A DNA stretch of 64,000 nt from Rickettsia typhi (GCA_945881985.1 CAMCVL010000005.1:36054-100053), one strand, 5' to 3'. Positions 1-8,955 are shown, counted from the first letter of the stretch. The notes: generated by a model from the sequence alone, not told the origin. A program made the numbers and translations.

Positions 1-661
1 ACTCGCCTTTTGCACGCGCTATGTCATCGGTGGAGGCAAAATTAACTCTATGCACATCCGATATATTTGTAATAATTGCAATATCAGGTTTGATTACAGA
101 GGCTAAATGATCTATCTCCCCTGCTCTATCCATGCCTATTTCGCACACTAAAAAACCAAGATTAAAACCGCAGTTAAACAATGTTAGTGGCACGCCTATG
201 TGATTATTGTAATTTTTTTGCGTTTTGTAAATATCGCTTGCAATTTTGTTGTAAGCAAGGTATTTTTGCAGCAAAAAATAGGTAAGATTTTTGACGGTTG
301 TCTTGCCAACGCTGCCAGTGATTGTAAATATTTTTGTGCCTTCTTTATGAAGGTAATCTGCTTTTTGTCTTGCAACATTGGTAATACTTGTAAGCACATC
401 GTCGCTATCACAATGCAAAAGCTTTGGTGATAGTTTGTTGATTAAATCAATATCGCTTGTTAAAGAGCTTAAGGTAAAACTTTTAGCAACAACGCAATAC
501 TTTGCACCTTTTGCAAAAGCGTCCAACACAAAGTCATGCCCGTCTCTTTGTGCCTTAAGAGCAACAAAAACATTGCCATCATCTGGCAAAAGCCTTGTGT
601 CAATGCAAAATTTGCAACTTTCACTAATAAGATGCTGCAAAGTTTTAAGACTAAAATCCAT
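1..661 (-). CDS. murF: UDP-N-acetylmuramoyl-tripeptide--D-alanyl-D-alanine ligase MurF (C-terminus cut by window edge)
   Basis: MurF adds D-Ala-D-Ala to the UDP-MurNAc-tripeptide in the cytoplasm, the last soluble step of the peptidoglycan precursor. The frame opens at ATG 661 and stays open to base 1, giving about 220 residues, roughly the first half of a typical 450-residue MurF. Visible are the N-terminal substrate-binding pattern (IDTR, then VFVALKAQRDGHDFV), the ATP-binding loop TGSVGKTT, the NNHIGVPLTL segment and the central-domain pattern EIGMDRAGEI followed by ITNISDVH. It is read leftward and lies just downstream of secA, with only 29 bp between them, so the two may be co-transcribed. 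Presence of the gene implies that this organism makes peptidoglycan. Identification is firm; the C-terminal Mur ligase domain lies outside the window. Confidence 0.93.
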   Translation of the reverse strand, partial: MDFSLKTLQHLISESCKFCIDTRLLPDDGNVFVALKAQRDGHDFVLDAFAKGAKYCVVAKSFTLSSLTSDIDLINKLSPKLLHCDSDDVLTSITNVARQKADYLHKEGTKIFTITGSVGKTTVKNLTYFLLQKYLAYNKIASDIYKTQKNYNNHIGVPLTLFNCGFNLGFLVCEIGMDRAGEIDHLASVIKPDIAIITNISDVHRVNFASTDDIARAKGE

Positions 662-690
662 CTTATAAATAAAAAGCTAAATAAAAAATA

Positions 691-3408
691 CTATAAGTTT
701 TTTACTTTATTTATCTCATCAACCGAGTCCTTAATGTAAGCTATACAAGAGAGTATGCTTTGCCTTTTAAACCTTTCAAACATCACCTCAAACATCATAA
801 AGGACTCCATTTTATACTCGTTTAAAGGGTCTTTTTGTGCGTAAGACCTAAGGTTTATACCGCTTCTTAAAGAGTCAGTTGCGTGCAAATGCTCCTTCCA
901 CCCAGCATCCAAGTGATGCAAGACAATAAAGTTAAGCCCATTAAAAAGCTCAAAAACCATATGCAGCTTTGTTTTTTGCTCCTCCGTGCCTTCAAGTTTT
1001 ATTTGATAGCCAGCAAAGAGTGCATCTTTAGATTTTTGCTCAAAGTTTCTAAAAGCTTCAATGTCGCCGCAAATTTTAGCAAAATCTTCAAAAGCCGAGT
1101 TGATTTTTTGCTCGGTAATTGCAAAAAAGTCATCCGCAGAAAGGGTTTTAAATTTTTCAATCTCGCTTTGGCTAAACAAGTGCATAACTGGCACAAAACT
1201 TGCAAAATCTTTAATGTAATGCTCGTAGCTAAGCCCCTGCCCCGCTGCCTCTTTTGCTTGCTTGCCTAGAGTGGCAAGATAGTCGTTTGCATAGCTTTGC
1301 ACGCTTGCTAGGCACTGGGTTGTGTCCCGCAAAAAGGCTGACCTTAGGGAGTAAAAGATGTTTCTTTGCTCGTTTGTAATATCGTCGTATTTTAGCAAGT
1401 TTTTACGGATTTCAAAATTGTGATTTTCAACCTTTGCCTGCGCCTTTTTAATCACAACATTTAGCATTGGGTGGTTAATTACCTCGTCCTTTTTAAGACC
1501 AAGCTTTGTTAAAAGGCCCTTAATAAACTCGCCGCCAAAAATACGCAGCAAATCATCCTCAAGGCATAGGTAAAACTGGGAGTATCCAACATCGCCCTGC
1601 CTACCTGCCCTGCCTCTAAGCTGGTCGTCAATACGGCGGGATTCGTGCCTTTCGGAGCCTATGATAAACAATCCGCCAAGCTCCTTTACCTTTGCACACT
1701 CCTCGGCATGTTCCTGCTCTAGTTTTACGACCTCGTCGTTTTTGCCTTTTTGCTTTAAGTCATGCAGTTTTGCCTCTATACTGCCGCCCAAAACTATGTC
1801 CGTGCCCCTGCCCGCCATGTTTGTTGCAATTGTCACGGCTTTAAGCCTGCCAGCTTGAGATATAATATCCGCTTCCTTCTCGTGATACTTGGCATTAAGA
1901 ACCACATGCTTTATGCCAAGAGTGTCAAAAAGCTTGGATAGCTTTTCGGACTTTGCAATGCTAACTGTGCCCACAAGCACAGGCTGCCCCTTTTGATAAA
2001 GCTCCTGCACCTTTTTTGCTATTGCGTTAAACTTTTCGTCTTCACTTGCAAACACAAGGTCGTCGCTATCAACTCTTTGCACTTTTTTGTTTGTAGGTAT
2101 TGACACAACACTTAAGCCGTAGATTGATATAAATTCGTCTTCCTCGGTTTTTGCAGTACCTGTCATGCCTGCAAGTTTTGAATAGAGCCTAAACAGGTTT
2201 TGAAAACTCACCGAAGCCAAGGTTTGACTTTCCTGCTGTATAGGACATGAGTGTTTTGCCTCCAAAGCTTGATGCAAACCCTCAGAGTAACGCCTGCCGT
2301 CCATAATACGCCCAGTGAACTCATCAACTATCATCACCTTGCCATCCCGCACTATGTAGTCAACATTGTCTTTAAAGATTTTGTTTGCCTTAAGGCACTG
2401 CTCAATGCAGTTTGTTATCTTGCTTGCCTTGTGTAAAAACTCAGGGTTTGTGTCGTAGTTAAGGTCGTGATTAGCAACGCCGCCGTACACAAACTCGCTT
2501 GCGTTTGTAAGACCATATTTTTTAAGCCCAGCCTCAACATCGTCGTAGCCTTTTTCGGTTAGGTGGATTCTTTTGCCTTTTTCGTCAATTTCAAAACAAT
2601 CATCGCTAAGCTCCTTTACTATCTTGTCGCTAATTCTATAAAAATCGGTTGACACATCCACAGGTCCCGAGATAATCAATGGCGTTCTTGCTTCGTCAAT
2701 TAGTATTGAGTCCACCTCGTCAACAATTGCAAAGTCAAACCCGCGGCGGATAAGCGAAGTTTCGTGCTGCTTCATGTTGTCACGCAGGTAGTCAAAACCT
2801 ATCTCGTTGTTTGTAGCATAAATTACATCGGATATGTAAATTAGGTCGCGTTCTTCAAGGTCAGTCTCCGAGTTGACAAAACCAACACTCAAACCCAAAA
2901 ACTCATACAATTTACTCATCCAAATCTTATCCCTTTTAACAAGATAGTCGTTTGCGGTTACAATATGCACAGACTTTGCACAAATTGCATTAAGCACAGC
3001 TGGCAGGGTTGCAACAAGAGTTTTGCCCTCCCCTGTTTTCATCTCCGCTATACGACCATCGTTAAGCACAAGCCCCCCAATTATCTGCACATCAAAATGC
3101 CGCATTGCAAGCACTCTTTTTGACGCCTCTCTTGTAATTGCAAAACAATGAGCTATAATATCTTTGTCTTTTGAAGGGTCTTGTTGCAGCTCTCCTTTTT
3201 TAAAAGCCTTGCCAAGAGGTTCAGTTCTGTCTTTAAGCTCTGCAAATTTGGCTTTAAGCTCTTCGTCGCTAAGGCTTAGGTAGCTTGACTCCAAAGCATT
3301 AATTGCATTTAGGGTTTTGTAGTAGTCGCTAAGAAGTCTGTCGTTTCGCGACCTTAGGAAATTTATTTTTTTTAAAAAAGACACTTTACTTACAGCAAAA
3401 ACAATCAA
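691..3408 (-). CDS. secA: Preprotein translocase ATPase SecA
   Basis: SecA is the ATPase motor that pushes unfolded preproteins through SecYEG. The 905-residue product has the Walker A motif GEGKT at residues 126-130, Walker B DEVD at 230-233 followed by SILIDEARTPLIISG, the second-domain pattern TNMAGRGTDI and a helicase-like GSERHESRRIDDQLRGRAGRQ motif. Helical scaffold and wing regions follow. The C-terminus ends in DEINKVKNL, so the usual zinc-binding SEC-C tail that contacts SecB is missing; such tail-less SecA proteins are known in other bacteria. The start at 3408 places RNDRLL about where family members have it. Only 6 bp separate it from the BON lipoprotein gene upstream, so hldE, the lipoprotein gene, secA and murF look like one leftward transcription unit. 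Confidence 0.97.
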   Translation of the reverse strand: MIVFAVSKVSFLKKINFLRSRNDRLLSDYYKTLNAINALESSYLSLSDEELKAKFAELKDRTEPLGKAFKKGELQQDPSKDKDIIAHCFAITREASKRVLAMRHFDVQIIGGLVLNDGRIAEMKTGEGKTLVATLPAVLNAICAKSVHIVTANDYLVKRDKIWMSKLYEFLGLSVGFVNSETDLEERDLIYISDVIYATNNEIGFDYLRDNMKQHETSLIRRGFDFAIVDEVDSILIDEARTPLIISGPVDVSTDFYRISDKIVKELSDDCFEIDEKGKRIHLTEKGYDDVEAGLKKYGLTNASEFVYGGVANHDLNYDTNPEFLHKASKITNCIEQCLKANKIFKDNVDYIVRDGKVMIVDEFTGRIMDGRRYSEGLHQALEAKHSCPIQQESQTLASVSFQNLFRLYSKLAGMTGTAKTEEDEFISIYGLSVVSIPTNKKVQRVDSDDLVFASEDEKFNAIAKKVQELYQKGQPVLVGTVSIAKSEKLSKLFDTLGIKHVVLNAKYHEKEADIISQAGRLKAVTIATNMAGRGTDIVLGGSIEAKLHDLKQKGKNDEVVKLEQEHAEECAKVKELGGLFIIGSERHESRRIDDQLRGRAGRQGDVGYSQFYLCLEDDLLRIFGGEFIKGLLTKLGLKKDEVINHPMLNVVIKKAQAKVENHNFEIRKNLLKYDDITNEQRNIFYSLRSAFLRDTTQCLASVQSYANDYLATLGKQAKEAAGQGLSYEHYIKDFASFVPVMHLFSQSEIEKFKTLSADDFFAITEQKINSAFEDFAKICGDIEAFRNFEQKSKDALFAGYQIKLEGTEEQKTKLHMVFELFNGLNFIVLHHLDAGWKEHLHATDSLRSGINLRSYAQKDPLNEYKMESFMMFEVMFERFKRQSILSCIAYIKDSVDEINKVKNL

Positions 3409-3414
3409 AAAAAA

Positions 3415-4020
3415 TTATTCAATAATGGTAGAATAGTTCACAATTCTTGAGGCACCCAAGCTTTTGGAGGCAACAACGGATACATGCTCCGCCTCACTCT
3501 TGTTAAAAGAATTACCAACTATGTAGACAGAGCCATTGAAGGTTTCAATTGAATAGTTAAATGACCTGATATTTTTTGACAAAGCAAGTCTAATCTTAAC
3601 CTCCCCCGTTATAACGGCATCCCGTAAAAATGTTGCACTCGCCCTAAGCCAAGATGCACTTGAATTAACAACTATCTCATCGTATACCTTTTTAACTCCT
3701 TCAACTTTTTGAGCGCAATCTAGCAAGAATAATCTTGCTTCGTTTGTTTTTACTCGCCCCATTAGATAAACATTTTGGTTGTGAACTTTAATTTCAACCG
3801 AAAACAGCGTCATAGTATAATCGCTTTGCATTACATTATCCTTAACCTTGAGGGCAATTTTTACATCTCTTTTTGTCTCGCTCAGTTTTTTGTCTCTTGC
3901 TACAATATATGTAGATGCCAAGGTGCCGCCAGCAATACCTACAGCGCAAGATGTTAGCAAAAGCAAGGCACACATTATAAAAGCTGGCAAAAATGTTTTT
4001 TTAAAAACTCCTTTTAACAT
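3415..4020 (-). CDS. BON-domain outer-membrane lipoprotein
   Basis: A 201-residue predicted lipoprotein. The N-terminus has a basic start, a hydrophobic stretch (LPAFIMCALLLL) and a lipobox LTSC with the acylated cysteine near residue 25. The rest fits two BON domains of about 65 residues each: SDYTMTLFSVEIKVHNQNVYLMGRV followed by VEGVKKVYDEIVV, and a second copy ending in GASRIVNYSTII. BON domains bind phospholipid surfaces, and the architecture matches DolP (YraP) and related periplasmic lipoproteins that help maintain the outer membrane; the exact role here is inferred. It lies between hldE and secA with gaps of 11 and 6 bp, consistent with co-transcription and an envelope role. Confidence 0.8.
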   Translation of the reverse strand: MLKGVFKKTFLPAFIMCALLLLTSCAVGIAGGTLASTYIVARDKKLSETKRDVKIALKVKDNVMQSDYTMTLFSVEIKVHNQNVYLMGRVKTNEARLFLLDCAQKVEGVKKVYDEIVVNSSASWLRASATFLRDAVITGEVKIRLALSKNIRSFNYSIETFNGSVYIVGNSFNKSEAEHVSVVASKSLGASRIVNYSTIIE

Positions 4021-4031
4021 TTTGTAAGTAA

Positions 4032-5525
4032 TTAATTATTATTTTTATCTAAAATTCTATTGATAATTTCGGTCGTACTGTCAAGTTTTACCCCTAGTAT
4101 CTCAACCTTGTCAACATAGCTTGCCCCCGGGAGGTCTTGCGGATTAGCTATGTAATCAATACCCTTTGCTAAGATGTTTGGTCTTAGGGTTTTTATTATT
4201 TGCTCTGGGGTATCTTCTTCAAAAACCACAACAAAGTCAACAAATTCAAGTGCAGCAAGCACGCTTGCTCTTGTTGCCTCGTTATTAACAGGGCGAGAAG
4301 GACCCTTTAGCCTTTTAACGGAAGCATCGGAATTTAAGCCCAAAATCAACAAATCGCCGCAGTTTTTTGCCCTTGATATTACATCAAGGTGCCCAGTGTG
4401 TATAATGTCAAAGCAGCCGTTTGTAAAAACCCATTTTTTATCTCTCTGTCCAGCCATAATGTCAAGCATCTGCTGGGTGGTTTTTATTTTATTTACAAAT
4501 TTACAGGCGTCTTTTGATTCTTTTGATTCTTTTGATGTGTTTTTTGTCTCTGTCGTAGTAAATTTTTGTTTAATTTCGGCAATTGTTGTTGTTGCGGTGC
4601 CAAGCCTTTCAACCACAACCGAGGCAGCCATGTTTGCCAAGATGCAGGCATTTTTATGGCTTAAACCATGCACAATTGCAAGGCACATAGCAGCAACAAC
4701 CGTGTCCCCCGCACCTGTTACATCAGTAATGTTGCCGCCAAAAGCCGGCTCTATTGCAAGCTTGTTGTTTGCATCCAAATAAGATATGCCTCTTTCGGAT
4801 AGGGTGATACATGGGTTTGCGATGTCAAACTTATCTTTTAATGTAATTAGAGCATTTTGTAGGTCGTTGTCGTTTTGCATCTTGGCAACAGAGTGGTTTG
4901 CCTCTTTTAAGTTAGGCGTAATAACAGTTACCCCAGAGTATTTTGTAAAATCTTTAACTCTTGGGTCGCACACTATTGGCTTGCCAAGTTTTTTAGCCTG
5001 CTCTATGCAAAACCGTGTAAAGTTATATTCAAGCACACCCCTGTCGTAGTCGGATATAACAACAACATCCGTATCCTCAACTAAGGCAACAAAGTCATGC
5101 TTTAAAACCTCCATAAAATCCTCAGGCTCGTTTGTGCTGGTGTCCAAATCAAACCTTGCAACCTGTGCCTTGCCTGCAATTAGGCGAGTTTTTTTTGATG
5201 TAGTTTTACCGCTAGAGACTCTAACCCTAGCCTCAACCCCAAGCTCGCTAAGGCTTTGCATAACAAACTGCCCCGGCTCGTCGTTACCTACTATACTTAA
5301 GGCTTTAACCTCAAAACCAAGTGATATTAAATTTTTAATTACATTACCAGCCCCGCCGATGCTTTGGGTGGTTTTTTGTATGTCAACAACTGGTATTGGT
5401 GCCTCGGAGGACATACGATTAACGCTGCCATGCAAATAGCAATCCACAACTACATCACCAACAACTAAGCATTTTTTGCGGTGCGTATCGCTAATGCTAC
5501 TAAGTAAGTTAAACATAACAAACAA
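4032..5525 (-). CDS. hldE: Bifunctional heptose-7-phosphate kinase / heptose-1-phosphate adenylyltransferase HldE
   Basis: HldE makes ADP-heptose for the LPS inner core. It phosphorylates D-glycero-beta-D-manno-heptose 7-phosphate and, after GmhB acts, adenylylates the 1-phosphate. The 497-residue protein has both parts. Residues 1 to about 330 form a PfkB-type kinase with SIGGAGNVIKNL near the start and the catalytic GAGDTV motif from residue 271. Residues from about 360 form a nucleotidyltransferase with TNGCFDIIHTGH (HxGH at 376-379) and a downstream SDASVKRLKG. The linker around residues 325-340 is a low-complexity SKESKES run. First gene of the leftward hldE-BON-secA-murF group. Heptose synthesis points to a conventional LPS core, unlike in most Rickettsiales that lack heptose. 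Confidence 0.95.
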   Translation of the reverse strand: MFVMFNLLSSISDTHRKKCLVVGDVVVDCYLHGSVNRMSSEAPIPVVDIQKTTQSIGGAGNVIKNLISLGFEVKALSIVGNDEPGQFVMQSLSELGVEARVRVSSGKTTSKKTRLIAGKAQVARFDLDTSTNEPEDFMEVLKHDFVALVEDTDVVVISDYDRGVLEYNFTRFCIEQAKKLGKPIVCDPRVKDFTKYSGVTVITPNLKEANHSVAKMQNDNDLQNALITLKDKFDIANPCITLSERGISYLDANNKLAIEPAFGGNITDVTGAGDTVVAAMCLAIVHGLSHKNACILANMAASVVVERLGTATTTIAEIKQKFTTTETKNTSKESKESKDACKFVNKIKTTQQMLDIMAGQRDKKWVFTNGCFDIIHTGHLDVISRAKNCGDLLILGLNSDASVKRLKGPSRPVNNEATRASVLAALEFVDFVVVFEEDTPEQIIKTLRPNILAKGIDYIANPQDLPGASYVDKVEILGVKLDSTTEIINRILDKNNN

Positions 5526-5528
5526 ACT

Positions 5529-5589
5529 AAATAATCCATCTAATTCACTAGTTTATTTAATTTGCCACAATAGTCAATTAAAATAATTT
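5529..5589. repeat. Left direct repeat of cassette A, 60 bp
   Basis: This sequence recurs in the same orientation at 6790-6849. The last 29 bp, from tttgccacaatagtcaatta onward, are identical and the first 30 bp are similar with a few changes. This copy sits just upstream of the hldE start, and the other lies in the pheS upstream region. The 1.2 kb between them holds the unknown membrane protein gene and the hairpin RNA, so the pair looks like a duplicated hldE/pheS intergenic segment flanking an insertion. Confidence 0.7.
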
Positions 5590-5603
5590 TTAAGCCCCCA
5601 AAT

Positions 5604-6530
5604 TTAGTCATTCAGCTTTAATAATGTTGCTTTTTTAATCAATCCACTTGGATCTTTTTGAATATAAACTTCGCAATCAATTTCGGCACCGCTAGAGAAC
5701 GACACCATAAATCTATTTTCGTTACCTTCAAACAAATTGTCCTTAAAGCTAACATCTATACTAGGAAAATCTTTATTTGTAAGGGTTGCCATTTTTTTTA
5801 TTCCCTTATGATAGAGTTTGGTAACGACAAATTTTGCATTCATAATATCTTCAGTGTAACTTTCATCGCCGTTCATCTCTTCAAATCTTTCCTGTATTTG
5901 CTGCATGTTAATTTGCTTGCCGCCAATCGTTGCTGTTTCTATTTGTAATTTTGGTGAGTTAAGAGCTTCAATTGTTGTTTTTTCAAGAGCCTTGATTGCA
6001 TTGTCAAGTGTTGCATTTTGAGCTAAAAACTTTTTAGCATCGTTATTATTTTTGCTAATCAAAAAATATATACCACCGCAAGCAGCTATGACGATGGCAC
6101 CAATAATTGTTAATTGTACTGCAACTGGCATATCTCCGAGAGCATTAATAACTTGAGGTAAATTTTCTGCAATTTCTTTTGTCGATCCATTTTCAATTTT
6201 AAATATTAGCGTGAGCTTTTCTCTTTCTTGTTTTGTTAAAACCTTGCCCCTAGCATCGTCCTTGCCCTTTGCAGCAATGGCATAAATGGAATAGACGGTA
6301 TTTTGCCAAGCGTTGCAAATACCTAGCAAATCAGTTGTGACATGTCCATTGATTAAATCTCCATTTGAAGTTTTACCTTCAATTTTCAAACTGAACTCAA
6401 TAGAATTAATAAACTTCTGACATACTTCAATATTTTGCAAATTTTTCAAAGTATTTGGGTCGGTTAGCAACTCAAATAACTGCTTTTCATTATTAATTTT
6501 GTTGTTTTCCATATTACTCAACATTAACAA
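5604..6530 (-). CDS. Uncharacterised protein with one central transmembrane segment
   Basis: Not recognised. The 308-residue product has a soluble N-terminal part of about 140 residues, one strong transmembrane helix (VQLTIIGAIVIAACGGIYFLI) and a soluble C-terminal part of about 140 residues rich in charged residues. There is no signal peptide. It could start at the first ATG or at the third (MENNKINNEK), six codons later. The gene is flanked by direct repeats at 5529-5589 and 6790-6849, and a structured RNA with its own promoter runs divergently from it, so it looks like the protein part of a recently acquired cassette. Possible roles include a membrane effector of a defence or addiction module, but nothing in the sequence proves that. 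Confidence 0.7.
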   Translation of the reverse strand: MLMLSNMENNKINNEKQLFELLTDPNTLKNLQNIEVCQKFINSIEFSLKIEGKTSNGDLINGHVTTDLLGICNAWQNTVYSIYAIAAKGKDDARGKVLTKQEREKLTLIFKIENGSTKEIAENLPQVINALGDMPVAVQLTIIGAIVIAACGGIYFLISKNNNDAKKFLAQNATLDNAIKALEKTTIEALNSPKLQIETATIGGKQINMQQIQERFEEMNGDESYTEDIMNAKFVVTKLYHKGIKKMATLTNKDFPSIDVSFKDNLFEGNENRFMVSFSSGAEIDCEVYIQKDPSGLIKKATLLKLND

Positions 6531-6636
6531 AAAAATTTTAAAACAATAAAATCAATTGTCAATCAATAAAAATAATTTTAAAACTACAATACTAACTGCA
6601 GTTTTTAGGAATATCCAACCTTGGCAAAGCTTTTAC

Positions 6637-6665
6637 TTGACAAAATAAAAAACAAGCATTACAAT
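6637..6665 (+). promoter_or_regulatory. Sigma-70 type promoter for the 6.67 kb RNA
   Basis: A consensus -35 box TTGACA (6637-6642) is followed after exactly 17 bp by the near-consensus -10 box TACAAT (6660-6665). It points rightward, away from the 308-residue gene, and would start transcription near 6672, at the foot of a long hairpin. Confidence 0.7.
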
Positions 6666-6671
6666 AGATAC

Positions 6672-6790
6672 AGATGTAAGGTGCCTTAGGGGCGCTAATG
6701 CTATCCGCAGGTGTGCATTGTCCCTAAACCGCCTTACCAAATAAAAAACAATAGATGCCTTGGGTGCCTCAATTAAGCCAAGTATAATAA
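6672..6790 (+). ncRNA. Candidate structured small RNA (unknown family)
   Basis: Directly behind a strong promoter lies a locally GC-rich segment in an AT-rich gap. It folds as an imperfect 62-nt hairpin: GTAAGGTG (6676-6683) pairs with CGCCTTAC (6730-6737) allowing one G-U, TTAGGG (6686-6691) pairs with CCCTAA (6722-6727), and the apical AATGC (6697-6701) pairs with GCATT (6715-6719). No reading frame is evident. A weaker CTTGG/CCAAG hairpin follows around 6759-6783. I see no SRP RNA, tmRNA, RNase P or 6S signature. It might instead be a long leader of pheS. The 3' end is a guess. Confidence 0.45.
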
Positions 6791-6849
6791 AATAACTCAC
6801 TTAACTCACTAGTTATTGCATTTGCCACAATAGTCAATTAAAATAATTT
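6790..6849. repeat. Right direct repeat of cassette A, 60 bp
   Basis: Second copy of the segment at 5529-5589, with 29 identical bases at its right end. It sits about 100 bp upstream of pheS. Together the copies bracket the 308-residue membrane protein gene and the hairpin RNA. Confidence 0.7.
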
Positions 6850-6870
6850 GATGGTTAAAAATGGTATTAC

Positions 6871-6898
6871 TTGACAAAACAAAGCTTTGTAATAAGAT
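6871..6898 (+). promoter_or_regulatory. Probable pheS promoter
   Basis: TTGACA at 6871-6876, a 16-bp spacer and a weak -10 box TAAGAT at 6893-6898, about 50 bp ahead of the pheS start. The -35 is perfect; the -10 matches four of six bases. Confidence 0.35.
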
Positions 6899-6949
6899 GC
6901 TTTGTAATGCTTTATTATTATTGTAATATTTTGTAAATTTTTTGTAAAA

Positions 6950-8008
6950 ATGCACCAAGACCAAAGCATAGCGAGCAAAATTGCTGAGTTAAAATCAAGC
7001 TTTGTAGCGGGGCTTGCGGATGTTGCAAGTTTAAATCAAATACCGGACTTTAAAGCAAAATATTTAGGCAAAACAGGTTTTATCACATCTATTTTTAAAG
7101 ACATTGCAAAGCTTGACCTAGAACAAAAAAAACAGGCTGGAGCCTTGGTAAATGAGCTAAAATTGTTTGCCGAGTCCAAAATTGAGGCTCTTGCGTGCCG
7201 CCTTGAACTTGAGGCAATAAACCTAAGCCTTAAAAATACTGCAACGGACATAACGATTCCAAGCGAGCCTATCACAAAAGGCAAGATACATCCGCTAAGT
7301 AAGGTTGTGGACGAGATTTACACAATCTTTAAAAATCTTGGTTTTGACTTAAGGTTTGACAGGGAGATTGAGTCGCCATTTTACAACTTTGACGCACTAA
7401 ATTTTGCAAAGCTGCACCCAGCACGCAGCATGCACGACAGCTTTTTTACTGATGCAAAGGATGCTGAAACCGGCGAGCCTCATATGCTACGCACTCATAC
7501 TTCAAGCGTGCAAATTAGGGCGATGCTTGGTGGCAAACCACCATTTTGTTTTTTGTCACCTGGCCGCACATACAGATGCGACTTTGACCGCACCCATACC
7601 CCAATGTTCACTCAAGTTGAAGGCGTTTTAGTTGACAAAAACATATCTTTTGCAAATTTAAAATGGCTTATTCAAAAGTTCCTCTCGGAGTTTTTTGAAG
7701 GTTCCGATATAGCCTCAAAAGGTTTTGATGTAAGATTTAGACCAAGTTTTTTTCCATTCACCGAGCCCTCTGCCGAGGTTGACATTGGCGTAAAGCAAAA
7801 GGACGGCTCCATTAGGTATCTTGAGGTTTTAGGATGCGGGCTTATTCACCCAAATGTTTTGACTGCTTGTGGCATTGATGCAAATGTTTATTCTGGGCTT
7901 GCCTTTGGGCTTGGTGCCGAAAGATTTGCAATGTTAAAATACAACATTGAAGACCTCAGGGATTTTTTTGAAAACAAATCTTGGTGGTTTAGTTACTATG
8001 GAGTTTAA
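6950..8008 (+). CDS. pheS: Phenylalanyl-tRNA synthetase alpha subunit PheS
   Basis: PheS is the catalytic half of the alpha2-beta2 phenylalanyl-tRNA synthetase, which charges tRNA-Phe in the cytoplasm. The 352-residue length is normal. The N-terminal coiled-coil region (about residues 1-90) is followed by the class II catalytic core: the HPLSKVVDEIYTIFKNLGF segment, motif 2 around SPGRTYRCDFDRTHTPMF and motif 3 GLAFGLGAERFAML near the C-terminus. The beta-subunit gene pheT, which usually follows directly, is absent. The next gene, 13 bp downstream, is a HAD hydrolase, so the pheST operon has been split. The ATG at 6950 is well placed behind a promoter-like sequence. Confidence 0.96.
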   Translation: MHQDQSIASKIAELKSSFVAGLADVASLNQIPDFKAKYLGKTGFITSIFKDIAKLDLEQKKQAGALVNELKLFAESKIEALACRLELEAINLSLKNTATDITIPSEPITKGKIHPLSKVVDEIYTIFKNLGFDLRFDREIESPFYNFDALNFAKLHPARSMHDSFFTDAKDAETGEPHMLRTHTSSVQIRAMLGGKPPFCFLSPGRTYRCDFDRTHTPMFTQVEGVLVDKNISFANLKWLIQKFLSEFFEGSDIASKGFDVRFRPSFFPFTEPSAEVDIGVKQKDGSIRYLEVLGCGLIHPNVLTACGIDANVYSGLAFGLGAERFAMLKYNIEDLRDFFENKSWWFSYYGV

Positions 8009-8021
8009 TAAAATTTAAATT

Positions 8022-8831
8022 ATGCAAAAATATCATACTTTACTTATTGACCTTTGGGGCGTTATACACGATGGCAGCAAGCTATATCCGGGCGTTTTGC
8101 AAAAATTGCAGCAAATGAGAGAGCTTGGAACAAAAATTTGCTTTATATCAAATGCCCCAAGGCGTGCATCAAAAGCAAGGGGAGTACTTAACAATCTTGG
8201 CATTACGGATGATTTATTTGATGCAATCATCACATCGGGCGAGTGTTTTTACCAAAATGCAAACAGCATAATGAGTCAAAAAAGTAAAAATATATTTTAC
8301 ATCGGTCCGCAAAAAGATTTGGATATTTTAACGGGGCTTGATTACCATTTTGTAAAAAATCCAGCAGATGCAGGCTTTGGCATCATCACAGGCTTTACCG
8401 AGGGCATGGACGAGACAAAAATAGATGCAATTTTGCATCTTTGCAAGGATGTAAATTTGGAGCTTTTTTGCCTAAACCCAGATATGATAGTTGTGCGGCA
8501 GGATGGGTCAAGCGAGCTATGTGCAGGTGTTATTGGGCAAAATTACACAAACATTGGCGGGCTTACAAAGTACTTTGGCAAACCGCACTTAGATATATAC
8601 GAGCATGCATTAAAACTTTTAGGTTTAAACGATACAGAAAAAAGTAGGATACTTGCCATTGGCGACTCTATGTCCACAGATATAGCAGGTGCAAATGCCT
8701 TTGGTATTGACAGCTGTTTTTGCGAATGTGGCATACACTCTCACCAATTGCAATCAATGGGTAAGGAGGCTTTTTTTGCTAAATACGCACACAAGCCCAC
8801 AATCAGCATAGCAAATTTTGCATCTTTTTAG
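8022..8831 (+). CDS. HAD-superfamily hydrolase, TIGR01459/NagD-like (class IIA)
   Basis: A 269-residue phosphatase-like protein. The N-terminal motif I reads LLIDLWGVIHDG; the second aspartate of the usual DxD is replaced by tryptophan, as is typical of the TIGR01459 family seen mostly in alphaproteobacteria. A cap region follows, then a C-terminal GKPHLDIYEHAL segment and motif IV as ILAIGDSMSTDIAGANAFG. The fold and metal-dependent phosphohydrolase chemistry are well supported; the substrate is unknown. It follows pheS by 13 bp and is probably co-transcribed with it. It converges on the defence island to its right. Confidence 0.85.
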   Translation: MQKYHTLLIDLWGVIHDGSKLYPGVLQKLQQMRELGTKICFISNAPRRASKARGVLNNLGITDDLFDAIITSGECFYQNANSIMSQKSKNIFYIGPQKDLDILTGLDYHFVKNPADAGFGIITGFTEGMDETKIDAILHLCKDVNLELFCLNPDMIVVRQDGSSELCAGVIGQNYTNIGGLTKYFGKPHLDIYEHALKLLGLNDTEKSRILAIGDSMSTDIAGANAFGIDSCFCECGIHSHQLQSMGKEAFFAKYAHKPTISIANFASF

Positions 8832-8955
8832 CTTATTTTTTAGGTTTTGTCTAAATTGCTAGCTATAACAACCAAAGGCAAATTACAATCAAGCAAATAT
8901 CCGTTAAACTATGTGCAATTATTTAAGATTACGCTTTTGGTAAGAGTAAATTAAC

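Noticed and set aside
4174..4782. 202-residue frame opposite hldE
   Set aside because: Antisense shadow of a strongly conserved gene.
6672..6790. Hairpin RNA as SRP RNA or tmRNA
   Set aside because: The SRP loop (GGAAGGAAGCAG-like) and the tmRNA tRNA-like ends and tag frame are missing.
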